DNA of 35,376 nucleotides from Haplosporangium gracile (GCA_015499985.1 JAAAUF010000107.1:7483-42858); one strand, 5' to 3'; shown: positions 12,001-23,988, numbered from the stretch's first letter. Numbers and translations: made by a program. The notes: a model not told the origin generated them from the sequence alone.

Positions 12001-14228
12001 CCGAGGAGCTTGCGCGCTTGTCGCCCCTGCTGATTGCGGCTCTAGTCTCGGGACGTAAGACCGTGGTGAACAAGACGCTCGAATTCTGGAATGAGACGTT
12101 TGGAATGTCAGAAACGAATCTGGTATACCCTGAGGCGTTTGTCGAGGCAATGCGGCCGCTCAAATTGGTTGCCACGGTCAAATTGCCCGGTTGGAGCTGC
12201 GAGGACAGCTCTCAAACGGAGATGCCTCAGTTCTCGGCGTCTATGTCACAGGAGGCCTTGCTCTCTGTCCCTGCAGAGCTGAATGTCAGGGTCAGTGCGT
12301 CGAAGCTGATGAAGCAGAAGGCCGAACATGCAGTCTCGTCTTCGTCGTCACCCACCTCGTCACCAAAAAAAGTTGCTGCAGTGGCACCATCACCTGTCAA
12401 GAACAAGAGCAGGAGAACACGCCTGCTTTCGGAGGAGCTGGATGACGATTATGAGTTTGAGAAGGAGGAGGATCGAGAGGACAGAACACCAACGAAGAGG
12501 AAGAGGAGCAAGTTTGTGCATACTTTAGAAATGGACCTCATCAACAAGAGTCTGGTTGGCAAGTCGAGCGAGCAGACGAGAAAGTCACTGTCGCCAGATG
12601 GTGCCGGATCGTGGGATGAGGCCGAGGTATCGACACCGACGAAGCAGCCTGTCCAGAGGGCGCCAAGTCCCAACAGGAAGGATCCACGGACTACTTTGCC
12701 GGCTCCCCCTGTCTGGAGGTTGGGGCCTCCGCTTCAGCCGTACGACCCTGCCAAGGATGATCAAAGCGCCACCACTCCAACTTTCTCATCGTCGCCTGCT
12801 ACGTCTACTGCTGTTGCTCTTGCCTCTACCGCTGCCGCATTGGGATTGGAATCGGTTACATCACAGGGATTACTCAGTACGCCTGCTGAAGACCATGGAT
12901 ATGCCAGCGTAAGCTCGAGCGATATTGGATCTGCGGCTGCGTCGCCACAGACAATCACACTGACGCCCATCACAGCAGGAAACGACTCTGAGATGACAAC
13001 CATGGAGATGTCTCAGCAGCCCGAGCAAGGAGGCGAGCCATTGGAGATCATTAAAATGGATATTGTCGTGGATGGTACCGAGGATGCACCTGTGGAGGGA
13101 TCGACGGGACCTATTGTAGAGGACCCTAAGGAGCCAACTGTGGAAGATTTCAAAGAGCCGAGTGTGGTGTCTGAGCCAATTCTGAAGGATGCCCAAGAGA
13201 TGATCGCTGTAGAGGATCTTGTTGAGATCGTCACTGTAGAGAATCCTGTGGAGGCGATCGTTGTGGAGGATCCTGTGCAGGCGGTCGATGTGGAGACTCC
13301 CGAGGACGCGATTTTGGGGAAGACGGTCATTGACGAGCCCGGTGTTGATCGGGTGGAGATTTTGATCGAGGATTCGCAGAGTATTGTCCAGGTCGAGGTT
13401 GATAAGGAAAAGAGCCTGAGCGTATTATCACAAAAGCGTACCTCTAACGAGTCCGAAAACCTTATAGAGTCAATGTCTCCAGTGCAGAAACAGAAGCAGG
13501 AGCCTAAGGCTCAGGAGGAGGTCAAGGAGGTTGTAGTGGAGGCGAAACGTCGTCGTGGCAGGCCCCCAAACTCGTCCTATGCTACTTCTGCCTCCTCAAC
13601 TCAGTCCGTCTCGTCTTCTCCGGAGAGTAAGGTTGAGCCCAGGAGAAAGAAGGTTCAGAGGGGATCACCAACGACAATAGCGTCGGCGTCGGCGTCGGTG
13701 TCAATCGCGGCTAGGAATCTTACAGGCGCGTCGGACGAGAGCCATCTGGAAAATAAAACAAGTGTAGGAGAGGGCATGGGTACACTGGCTGTAGCTGCGA
13801 ATGAGGTTACAACAGAGCAGACCGGCCCAATCGAGGACTGTATAGAGTTTATGACAGCCCTTCGCAGAGTCGAAGAGGCCAGTGGACTGCTGGGCAAGTT
13901 GGATTCTAGGTAAGGAAAGGGGACAAAGGCTTATTCACCCGATCGTTTTTATTTTTTATTTTTATTTTTCGTATCAGACCGTGCCTCTGTTTTGTTGTTG
14001 GATTTTATTTGCGTTTATGCTTTTTTCCCTTCCTTTTGTGTCGGTCCGTCGGCTTGTTTACTATTCATTATTTTTCCTTAATCACTAACATTCGACTTGT
14101 TCGTTTTGTTTTTCACCATTGAACTTAGACAATTGCTTGAAGTGCAGAACCGGATCATTGCATTGAACCAGGCGGTCTGCGGTGTTTGGAGCCAAAGGGT
14201 CAATGACCTCCCCGGCCGGAAGGATTAG
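6022..14228 (+). CDS. rif1: Rif1 homologue (telomere and replication-timing regulator)
   Basis: Seventeen exons in consistent phase give 2186 residues: 6022-7589, 7702-7769, 7863-7924, 8021-8170, 8261-8519, 8607-8704, 8807-8871, 8969-9052, 9145-9235, 9328-9445, 9551-9823, 9921-10292, 10387-10656, 10740-11118, 11210-11347, 11444-13909, 14129-14228. Residues 1-455 are disordered. They hold PP1-docking candidates RVVF (345-348, followed by Ser-Pro) and GILK (370-373). A helical repeat array (about 457-1300) matches the Rif1 N-terminal HEAT domain, with VWLPSLLLLLVHDVPGIRKK and FALRVWGTVVIVLG. Near residue 1525, LSPLLIAALVSGRKTVVNKT followed by LEFWNETFG resembles the end of the vertebrate RIF1 repeat domain. 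The C-terminal part is disordered and acidic, with degenerate repeats and an AT-hook (KRRRGRPP, about 2034); a short helix, LLEVQNRIIALNQAV, closes the protein. Rif1 recruits PP1 to oppose DDK at origins and acts at telomeres and breaks. Introns are mostly 82-116 bases, the last 219. The start is the first in-frame ATG. Confidence 0.88.
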
Positions 14229-17122
14229 CTTCGCATTATTTTTATTGTATATATTTTGTACTAAAAGATCTATTCGCATTTATTGCACAAACGAAGAACT
14301 AGCCCTTGAAGGTCCGTGTAATTTGAGTGAAGGGACGGAGCTGGTGGTTGATCTAGGGCGAGAGATTGACAACGTTAACGATCGATCGCGTTGTTGCTAT
14401 TTTCTGGTCGGATGGGTTGAGATAGATCGATAGCTTGTTGACCTTTGGATGGAAGAAGGTGTTGCTTTGCTATTCGTAAAAGGATTTGTCTGCTTGAAGA
14501 AATAGTGCATGTAAAGATGCAGAAAGAGGGCCAAGTAGCACAGCACACGTGCCTTTTCCTTTTTTTTCTTTGGCCCTTGTTTTATTGCGATTTGTTACAC
14601 ATGGGTTGGACAGGCGGACGACGATCGCTTTTGTGGAAAATAATAGGGTGTTTTTTTAGTCGTGATCCTGGTTCAGGCTCACATTTAAGGCTTACATCTG
14701 CTTGTGTGGAGGATGGAACAGAAAAATGCAATGTGCAGATCAAGGCAGATGTGTATTATCACCAAATTACTTTCGACGCCGTAGAAGAATTGTTGACCCA
14801 GCTGGCGTTGGGATATTTCCCGAGGAGGTGACTGACTGACTAGGGTCAGGTCTAGGGTTGGAAGCTTTAAGCTATGAGGCAAAATGGCATCAACAAGGCA
14901 TTCGACGGTGTTGAGTTCGGTTTGATTGTGAGCCCTCAGGACGCGGAGACGTTCTTTGTCTGGTTTTACCTCCCTACGCCGTTTTCTTTCTCTTTCCATG
15001 TTTGATCTTATCTCTTGGTAAAGATGGTCTGTCTGGATTGATCATTGGAGATTTGGGTGAAAAAAAAAAGGGGGGGGGAGGGGGGATGAGCGACCCTGAA
15101 CATATTTTTCGGAGTATTAGATTAAAACCGATTCTGAGGTAAGCCATCATCAGACTCTGTTAGTATGGATGAAGAGTCTAGGCAGGCAAGAGATATACGA
15201 AAGAGGATGAGAGAGCTCGTTAGAGGGGATGTGTGTTAGTCTGTCAAGACAGGCTAGTGGGCAGCTGATATCAAATTGAAGGGTCCAATGTTCAGTGCAA
15301 CCTAACCACTCACATCATTGCGATTTGCGATGAAGGCAGAATGGATAAAGGATAAAGGAAAATGGGGCAAATGAAGGTAAAGGCGGGGAACAGGTGTGAG
15401 AAGCGACAGGGTTTACAAGATGTTAGCGACAAAGGTGTTGGTGTGATCTGAAATAAAGTGCATATGGACGACAAGAAGAGCAAGGGCAAGATGGAAAAGG
15501 AGGAGACTTGGCCAAGACAGTTGAGGCCTGGCGACGGGGCATTCATAACAAAATGATCTGTTTTTACTTTTTTAGTTTGTGATTTCTGGAGCGAAGCGTT
15601 TACGATGAAAGAAATCAATATCGGACATACGCTAAAAATTGTGTCCAGTGAGGTGAGATGAGCATGATGGAGGCAAAGCGAAACGAGAAAGAGCCATTGA
15701 TGGTCATTACTATTTCTTAGGTAAATGACGTTAGTTAAATGAACCGACTGTCGCAAACCATAACTTTCTCTCTTTCCCAATTTCTTTTTTCTTTCATGAC
15801 GGAGTTTTTTTTTTTTTTTTTGAGCTATTGAAGAAAGGGTTGTTCTTTTGATTCATTTCATTTTTTGAGAGGGATGGTAATGGTGGCGAGCGGGTGAGCA
15901 TGTGTGCATCGTGAAGAGTCAGCCTGCCTGTTTGCCTCTTTGTCAGTGAGCAGCAGCAGTCATCATCAACAGCCAAATAGACCATGATCCTTCGGCTCCA
16001 ATGCACATGCAAGGGATGAAAATGTGCTCTTCAGAGAATACCTTTAGTCGCGCCCTCCACTCCCTCTCGCTCTCACATATCCCTCTCAATCTCTACCCCA
16101 GTGCTCTCAAGTCACTATTTTTTTTTTCTCCTATCCTTCTCCCGTTCTTGTCTGTCGCGCGCTCGTAGTATTTTTATTCAAGGCTCTCTTGCCTGAAAGA
16201 GCTCGGAGGTAAAACGGCCACAGCAAAAATGCACCAAAAAATTAAAGGAAAGAAGCACGCTTGACTCCGACGACAAATGTCTGGTGTGCACTGTTTACGC
16301 GGAGCTTCTTTTTTTTTTTTTACTCTTTTGGTGAGAGAAATAGATTCCAATTGAGGGAGCCGCGGGGGGCGGAGTAGACGCGTTCTAGGACCACTACTCT
16401 TTTCATTTCGTTACTTTCATTTCACCACTGCAACTAAGAAAAGCCAGGACCAGACCCTTCGTTATGAATGTATGAAGGGCTAAACAGTTAGTAAGTGGAC
16501 CCTCTTAAACCTGTTCTGCTCTTCCCGTGGTCCTTGGAACGAACACAGGGTAGATGCAATATCATAAGGTTCTATTAAGGAAAAGGGTCGTTCAAGAAAT
16601 GAATAAAAAAAAAGGGGTTGCTGTTGTAGCAGGTCGCTCACATCCAAAAATTCGGCATTTTTTTTTTTAATCTACACACCCTATTCCTTTCTTCACTCCT
16701 TACTTACTCCTAGATCGCAATGGATCTGAGACTTGTTATCCTATATTCGCATCTTCCTCCCTTGTGAATAACCGTTTCTTGTCATGTTGTTGCATGAATG
16801 TATATAGCGACCGGCTATATGTTTTAGTGTTTGACACCGCAGCGTCTTGTACCAGGCTCTTGGAGAGGCCCCATATGCCAGCACCTCGGACTCCCCTCCC
16901 CCGCTCAAAATGTGTGTATGAGACGAAGACTGGGTACAGACTGACACATACTTTGTGTATGCCTGTTCTCGTTCTCAGACATTGACAATTGCTTATCTGA
17001 GTGCTGTCCCCGTTTCGACCTTGTCAAAAGATAATGGACAAAGACAACAATAAAGTCCGACAAAGCTGAAGGTAAACTTTATGCAAGAAAATAGGTGGAT
17101 CCGCATATTCACTCCGCTATAA

Positions 17123-17152
17123 CTCTCGCTCTGGCTCTGGCTTTGGCTCTGG
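17123..17152. repeat. Five degenerate CTCTGG hexamers
   Basis: Five consecutive 6-base units read CTCTCG, CTCTGG, CTCTGG, CTTTGG and CTCTGG. It is a short variable tandem repeat in non-coding sequence with no visible function. Confidence 0.8.
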
Positions 17153-17667
17153 TCACCCCTGTTATAGAATTAATGTTGAAGTTACAGACAGTGCAGTGCA
17201 GTATCTGTTAGAGGGGAGGGGGGGGGGACCCTTTCTCTCTCTCACATACACTCTATTCATCTTTTAGTGCAGCTCTACTCATAATAGTAAAATAAACAGG
17301 ATTCTGTCCATCCGTTTGTCTCTCGGCTCTCTTTCTTTCCTTTCGCTGCCCCACCGGACCTTTCTCTGAGTTGACTGGTCACTTGTTGTTTTCTGTAGGT
17401 ACACCAGAAAAGGTTGTGCGCCTTTCTTCCCTTTGCTGGTCAAAGCATTTGTTGGTTCTTTTCGTTCATTTAACCAGCTTCTCTCAAAAGAAAAAAAAAC
17501 GAGACGGCCGAACGACAGTTTTGGATTGTTATTATGAGGTAATTTAATTTTTTGTATTCAAGGGCAAGGGCATGGATATAAGAGGAGGACAAACCAGGGG
17601 AAAGGAAAGGACAAGAATGGAAGGGAAGGTCTGGATCAAGGCGAAAAAATCACGATGCACGATTTGC

Positions 17668-17717
17668 CATGCGATCTATCTGTCGATTCGGACATGCGAT
17701 CTATCTGTCGATTCGGC
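17668..17717. repeat. 25-bp perfect tandem duplication (2 copies)
   Basis: Two adjacent 25-base units begin with CATGCGATCTATCTGTCGAT and differ only in the last base (A in the first copy, C in the second). No third full copy is present. The high identity suggests a recent local duplication, possibly by replication slippage. It lies in the gene-free region and disrupts nothing visible. Confidence 0.9.
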
Positions 17718-19260
17718 CATATTTGTTATCCTACCCCCCTCCCCTGTTCGTTTTTTCTTCAAAAGGATTGGTTGATTTGTTGGTTGGAACACGTATGCTA
17801 TACGTCCATTTGGATTATTTTCTTATTTTCGCTGTCGATGCTTATTCCTGTTATCCTATCTTCGCTACTATGTTTTTTTTTTCTGTCCTTCCTCTTCGTT
17901 TTTCTCGTTTATTGTCTTTGTGAAAATACATAGTTTCCGAAATACTTACTCTCACCGGTGGATATCACTGAACTTTCGTTTTTTTTTTTTGCTTTCCAAC
18001 AAAATGAGCTTGTCCATAGTTTACAAAATAAAGAGACGAAAGTGACAACAACGAGAAAAGAGAGACATTTTACAAATCAAGGGGGTGTAATGTATGTCGC
18101 GGTCAAAAAAAAACTAACAGCAAACTAAACATGACTTGCACATTACGCACCTCTCACTTCCCCCAACCTCGATGCCCCGCCCGAATAGATACCCCTGCTT
18201 CACTAGGAGTACCAGGAAGGGGTATCTCTCTTTCTCGCTTGTATCAGGCCAGCCCTAACAGGGAAGGCGAAAGGGCCAACGGGCGACGCAAAAATTTCTT
18301 AATCTCCTGGCCAATGACAGGAAACCTGTATCTTATTGTATATCAATTAGCACACAGAAATGAAAGGAAATGAAGACAAAGAGATAGATGAAAGTAGGTA
18401 CAGGGGCCTAGCCAATTGATAGCGTTTTCTGGCTGTTAGAGTTTTTTTCTTTGTTAGGAAGCATTAGGTAACGGATTAAAGGTGAATGAAATTTAAGAAA
18501 TGAAAAGGAGGGTAGAAGGTGCGAGCTAAGGGGAGGAGGGGGAGGAAGGACACAGACCAAGATATGGCCAATGTCCCTTATCCGATATAGGATTATTTTT
18601 TTTGATGGGGGGAAGGGGGGAAGAGTGAGGCGCAACCGATACGATAGCATAGTACTTTTTTTTTTTTTTTTTGGGTGTATCAAGCGAGAAATACTCTAAT
18701 TCGTTCAAGCACAGTTATTCGCTTTTATCCGTAAATCATAACCCATAACTGGTACCCGTATCCGAGCACTTGTATCTTTCGATGAAGCATAAACATTTGC
18801 GAGCAACATTTACGCGAGTCCACGTACGAGCCCTAAAGACCAGAAAAATAGTGGATGCGTTCAGTTGTTAATTTCGCACAGGAGTTGTTTGATAGTTGGA
18901 GTGTGTGTTTGAGAAAGTACGTTATGTATGTGCGTATGTAAATATGTATGTAGACCATGGGGTTGTATCTCGTTGATGGCGCCCATGGTTGAAATTGCTG
19001 TGTGATTGGTATGGGGAGGGTACAGGGGGGAAGGGTGTGTGTATGCGTGTGTGCGTGTGTATGTGCGTGTTTGTGGAGAAGATTTATTTTTTTTGTGAAT
19101 AATTTTCCTTTGTTGCCAGCAAGTGAGGATGATGGCACGTAAGGGTTGAGAGAGAGAGCCAAAGCGAAGGAGAGGAACCAATGCGAGAGAAGCATCCAAT
19201 GCATAACAATATTGTTGTGAGGGGTGACAAGAAATATAGGCTAAAGAGAGTGTGTATTTG

Positions 19261-19304
19261 TGTGTGTGAGTGTGTGTGTGAGTGTGTGTGTGAGTGTGTG
19301 TGGG
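19261..19304. repeat. GT-rich minisatellite, 10-12 base unit
   Basis: TGTGTGTGAG is followed by two TGTGTGTGTGAG units and a partial unit. More GT-rich sequence flanks it (19,030-19,075 and 19,333-19,345). This is a simple repeat able to form alternating purine-pyrimidine structures, and a likely site of length polymorphism. Confidence 0.9.
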
Positions 19305-20071
19305 GGTAGCATACATGTGTATGAGTTTATTGTTGTGTGTGTGTGCGAGCGCGAGTGTGGAGACAGAGTAGAAGGCTTGAGAGGAGAGGAGAGGACTGAG
19401 AGGATTGAATGCGAGCGAAGCAAGAGTGAGTTAAGACAGGAAGGAGGATGAGGATTGTGGCCTGGGCGCTCAGTCTGTTCTCATCTGTTTGTTCTCCCTC
19501 CACTTTTTTCCTTGTAGACATGATAAAATAAATACACATGGACCATTTGTGCCATCTTGCCACTGGCAAGGGGTTTTATCAAATGCTTTGGTATTTCATC
19601 TTTTAAAGTATTCAGTTGTGGTTTAACAATTGAATTGGGATGGAATTACAGACAAAAGGCAACGAGAGCAGGCGAGAGGGAGGCAAAGAGACGGAGATAG
19701 TTTGTTTGAATTGGTGGTTATTCTTATTATTCACTATTTTATTTATTCGCAGTAGGTCCATGTAAACCTTGTTCGCCGTATAAAAAGAGAGAGCGTTGTT
19801 CATCGATTTTTTTCCCCCCCTTCTTTTTTTTTTCTCTCTTCTCCTCCACAGCCCCGCCTCTCTCTCTCTTTTACTTTGCTACTTCCACCGAGTACGAACG
19901 ACTCTCTTTCTCTCTCTCTTCACTCTTCTTCTCTTCTTTCCTCTCTTATCCTCTCTTCTTCTTATCTATTGTTCTCAACTTCATCGCGCTCCCTCCCTCT
20001 CCCTTCTTCACGACACTCACCCCCCTCTTTCCCTCTCACTCAGCCCACTTTGCCCTTCTCTCCTTTCAATA

Positions 20072-23000
20072 ATGGGTGCCACTCACTCGTCCTCACGCGA
20101 CTTGCACCTTGGCTCCAGCCCAAGTTCGGGCTTCACCATCCACAAGGGACGCTCCTCCTTCTCAAAAGAGCGCCTCCGCTCCAACAGCAATAACAGCATT
20201 CGTACCCCTACTCACTACAACCACCACCCCAGTCAACACAAGCAACCCCAGATGAACTACCCCTCTCCCAACAACAGCGCAAGCACTCTCAACAGCAATC
20301 ACTACCTCTCCCCCACCTTCCCCTCTCACTCCCATAACAGCCATCCTCAATACCGTAACCACCACAGCGCACCCGTACATAACCCATCCTCCCATCGCCA
20401 GGGTTCCATCTCTCCTCCCTCCAGCAACACCTCCAACAGCTCTTCAACATTCCACAAGGTCATCAGCCGGCGGAGAGCTTCAAGCCAGACAGTCGAGTCA
20501 AACATCTCGTCCAGCTACGGCTCAACTCTTGTTGCCTCTTCCCCCGATCGTCAGCATGCCTACCTTCCGAGGCACTCTGGCGAAGGGAAAGCAGCAGGCG
20601 CAGGCGCAGGTGGATTCGGCCACTTGCAACAGGACGATCACGAGTTCCGATGGTACCATGGACGACGCTACCACAACACCCCCAGCCTCTATATGCTCCC
20701 GAACGACACCGAAGAAGTTGACAGGTAAAGTCTAAGAAGAATCCTTTTGTTCTTTTTACTGTCCGATCGCCCCGATCGTATTTTCTTTCTTCTTGATTCA
20801 TTCCACAAGGGGTCGTTACTGCTGTTCCTCCTACTTTTGCTCCACTTTTCCCTTTGCCTCTTTCGCCACTTCACCATACAATAGAGGAGAGGAGAGGCTG
20901 GTCTTTTTTTTTTNNNNNNNNNNCGCAATGAAACGGGTCGAATCTCTTTCCTTCCATCTTCCATCTGCGCATATCTTCTCGCCACCAGTCAGCAGAGGGG
21001 TATTGCCACTATTTGAGACCCGCACTACTCCGATCCATTTGAGTGAAGGAGTAGTGAGCAAAAAGGGAGAAAGGGGGGACAGCGGGGGCGATCGACAACC
21101 CTTAGTGCTGTAGATAGCTCTCTTATCACCATCATCCACCCAACATACCCTAAATCGCCCTTACTCCCCTTTTCCTTCTTCCCTCTCGTAAACCAAAAGC
21201 ACGGCTTGCAAAATGGAGAGAATCTGCTCTTGCATGCGTGTGGTCCGATATCTTTTTCTCTTTTCTTTTCTTTTTGGTGTTTGCTCAGTGGTTCACACAA
21301 CCTTCCTTCATCAACAACAACCGCAACCTTCTTTTCTGTCAGCTCTTTTGAACCTACTTGCACATACCCGAATGCGGAACGAATTGGGCGCTAACTGGCT
21401 GGCTAAAAACACAAATACAGTTTAATACAACTGGGACGCACAATCGATGGGGCACATCCATTGAGAATCGATGATGAGCAGCAGCATACGAACAGAGAGG
21501 AGCTGAAGTTTGAGAGCCCTGGTGGAGGTTGGTTTCGAGCTCTTGACCCTCTTTTTTTTTCTTGCTCTTTATCGTGGTGTATGTATGTGTGGGTCGGCAA
21601 TTGTTGTCTGTCTCGGACTCTTGGCAGTCAGTTCAGTACATGCAACGACCACTTGCCCTTGCATTTCAATTCCCATATCATCTTTTGTTTACATGTTCGG
21701 GTGGGTGGTTGATGCGCGGTTGTCTACGGAGGTAGACGGATCATGATGACATGCGATAGTCTCTCCTCCCTTCCAATTAGCCCTTGTTCGCCCCTTTCCC
21801 TTGGATAGCTCTTTAGACAATGACTAACTTGTTTATCTCTCTCTCTCTTCTTCCCCATATTATATTTTATCGAAAAATCAATAGATTGCATCTGCAGCAT
21901 TACATCTACAAAATGATTATGGGCAACAAGAACATCCATGTGCCCATTCCCAAGGACTGCGGTCGGGTCATCGATCTTGGCTGCGGCCCCGCCACTTGGA
22001 CCATGGTACGTGTGCCTTTTTTTTTTGCATTACTCATGCAGTGCCTCCTACCTTTCACAGCCCATTCTATTCGCCTTTTTGCTTTGGTGTACTCACTTTT
22101 TTACTTCATTGTTTCGCTACGTCTACTTTCTTTTTCGCGCTACGTTTTGCTTTTTGGCGGGCAGAGCACGAGGTGCAATGCATGTTAAGTGACATGCTTT
22201 GTCCGTTTTACGCGAAGAGTGGTGTGGTTTTTCTTTGTTTCCTCTTTCTTTTGAAGGCATCTCTACACATGCATTGAATTCGATCGGTTTATAATTTCAA
22301 ATGTATTGCACACTCTCTTGTTGACAAAAAAAGAAAAGCGCGCTTGGGAAAGGGAGGTTAGCAGAGGTGAAGAAATGAAAATAGGAGAGAATCGATAATG
22401 GAGGGAAGGGAATAAGAGGAGGTGAGGGAGAGGGTGTGTAAAAGGATGGTGTGTGCGCCAACAAGTGAACAAGTGGCAGGGTTGCGCGCCTTTGTTTGGT
22501 TCGCGTCGATGCAGCTTTCGTTGTTATTGTTGGGACCATCCTCAATCCCCTATCCTTTAGATCACGCTTTCATGTGCTCATCGTGACCCTGCATGCAAGG
22601 GACAATGCGATGGGCAGGGCAAGGCAGGGGTGTTCGTGTTTGTTTGTACATTTCTGCATTTTTTTGCGTGCATTGTTACTTTTTTTTTTTTGAGCGGGCA
22701 CTCGAACTTTTCATTTTCTTACGTGTGAAAGAAGGGTACACAATCTATTTCATTCATATACATGCATGTGTGAAGCAAGTGTGCTTTCTGTTCTTTTGGT
22801 AGAATCTGGTGAAAAAACAGAAAAAAAATAAGAGATTGGGCTCTGTGGGCTGAAGTGCAGCCCCAGTGAATGATAGCAAAATAAGGTGCCGCTTGGGTTT
22901 GGAAGGGAAGGAGGGCAAGTCAGAAAGTGAGAACTATGTTTGCAAAACTCTACTCTCTCGCTCCTTCTCTTGTGACCTCATTGCGCCGCTCTACCCCGCT

Positions 23001-23891
23001 TATGCACTTCGATTTCGGTCCATATTCATGCAACGGATGGCTCCGCGGAGATAGGTGTTTGTATTGTGGTTAAGAGGCATAAGCAGGGGCTGCACCTACC
23101 AATTTGACTTAGCATATGCCCCATGCTTTTTTTTTTTTTTTTTCTTTTTCTGCTGGACTTTCTCTATCTCTCTCTCTTACCACTACCAAAATGCGATGAT
23201 ATCACATGGTAAACTGACGTTCTTTTCCTTTCTTCATATAATTCTTCTTGGTCAATAGGACATGGCAACAGACTTGACTTCAGTCAACTTTGTCGGTGTC
23301 GACATCTCGCCCATCTACCCCGCAGCCATCCACCCTCGGAACTGCGCCTTCTCTCGTGAATGCATCGTCTCGGGTCTCACCCAACCTGATTGTTCCTTTG
23401 ACGTCGCCTACCAACGCAACGTCGCCTCTGGGTTCACATTCGAACATTGGACTCGGTCCATCGCAGAAGCCTACCGGATCTTGAAACCCGGCGGATATTT
23501 TGAGAGTGTTGAGACCGACGTTCAAGTCCATGATGCTGGCCCGATGACAAAGGCTTGTTTCGACCATATGATCATGTCCATGGCCTCCCGGAGTGTGGAC
23601 CCTTCGGTCGTTCAATCATTAGACAAGATGATGATCGCTGCCGGGTTCGTGGATGTGAGAGTCGTCGAGTACCGTGTGCCATTGGGAGAGTATGGTGGCA
23701 AAATGGGTCAGCTCTGGAAACAGAACATGACAGCGATTATGGAGACCGTAAAGCCTCACCTGGCGAAAGCTGGACGTATTGGGGAGGGGCAGGTTGGGGA
23801 GATGATTCGCGAGATGGGTCGCGAGACGAGGAGTGATGAGTTTAAGAGTTTTCAGACTGTTTATGTCACCTATGGACGCAAGCCCTTGTAA
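20072..23891 (+). CDS. SAM-dependent class I methyltransferase, predicted N-myristoylated
   Basis: Three exons, 20072-20724, 21885-22005 and 23259-23891, give 468 residues in consistent phase. Residues 1-190 are disordered, rich in Ser, Asn, His and Pro. The start, MGATHSSS, fits the N-myristoylation pattern (Gly2, Ser6), which would place the enzyme on a membrane. The catalytic part opens with EFRWYHGRRYHNTPSLYMLP, then SAM-binding motif I VIDLGCGPATW (246-256), the acidic end of strand 2 in FVGVDISPIYP (Asp273), an SFDVAYQRNVASGF segment and post-motif RILKPGGYFESVETD. This is the LaeA/UbiE-like methyltransferase layout, a family I recall as common in Mucoromycota. The substrate cannot be read from sequence. 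The introns are 1160 and 1253 bases, more than ten times the usual size here; the second follows the motif I exon. The frame stays open upstream of 20072, but that extension is CT-repeat and Leu/Ser-rich, so I take this ATG. It is convergent with the kinase gene. Confidence 0.85.
20914..20923. other. Assembly gap (10 N) inside an intron
   Basis: Ten undetermined bases follow a poly-T run within the first intron of the methyltransferase gene. Ten is a placeholder-like length, so the real gap, and thus the 1160-base intron length, may differ. It does not touch coding sequence in my model. Confidence 0.95.
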
Positions 23892-23982
23892 TTTTAACGA
23901 CCATATATCATGTCACTCATTATTATTATTTTCTCCTCATGTTAATATCAACAAAAACAACAGTCAGTGCGACAACAAAAGT

Positions 23983-23988
23983 AATAAA
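23983..23988 (+). terminator. AATAAA polyadenylation signal of the methyltransferase gene
   Basis: A canonical AATAAA lies 92 bases after the stop codon (23891). It falls within the 235-base space separating the gene from the convergent kinase stop codon at 24127. No matching AATAAA is seen for the kinase on the other strand, so the two 3' ends may overlap. Confidence 0.45.

Larger units (their letters stand above)
14229..20071. other. 5.8-kb gene-free region, low-complexity
   Basis: No gene can be supported on either strand. Open frames up to 156 codons occur, but they overlap in several frames at once and are rich in Phe/Leu/Ser/Lys runs from homopolymer tracts. None carries a recognisable motif. 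I looked for tRNA B-box-like sequence, 5S rRNA and U1/U2/U4/U5/U6 starts and saw none. The stretch contains many poly-T and poly-A runs, GT-rich minisatellite sequence, a 25-bp tandem duplication and a CT-rich tract (about 19,830-20,040) leading into the methyltransferase start. It may be a long regulatory region or leader for that gene, a transcribed non-coding region, or decayed sequence. Confidence 0.6.

Noticed and set aside
14445..14831. 128-codon frame after Rif1 whose second half looks protein-like
   Set aside because: Two other frames over the same bases are equally open, no splice sites or motif support it, and the first half is a homopolymer translation.
15310..15780. 156-codon minus-strand frame
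   Set aside because: Its composition is Ser/Leu/Phe/Ile-rich with no motif, no plausible exon partners and no codon pattern like the real genes.
19796..20071. Open frame extending upstream of the methyltransferase start
   Set aside because: The extension is a Leu/Ser/Phe-rich translation of a CT-rich leader, and the ATG at 20072 begins a clean myristoylation-type N-terminus.
21463..21508. C/D-box snoRNA in the first methyltransferase intron (GATGATGA followed by CTGA)
   Set aside because: The boxes are only about 30 bases apart and no terminal stem is visible.
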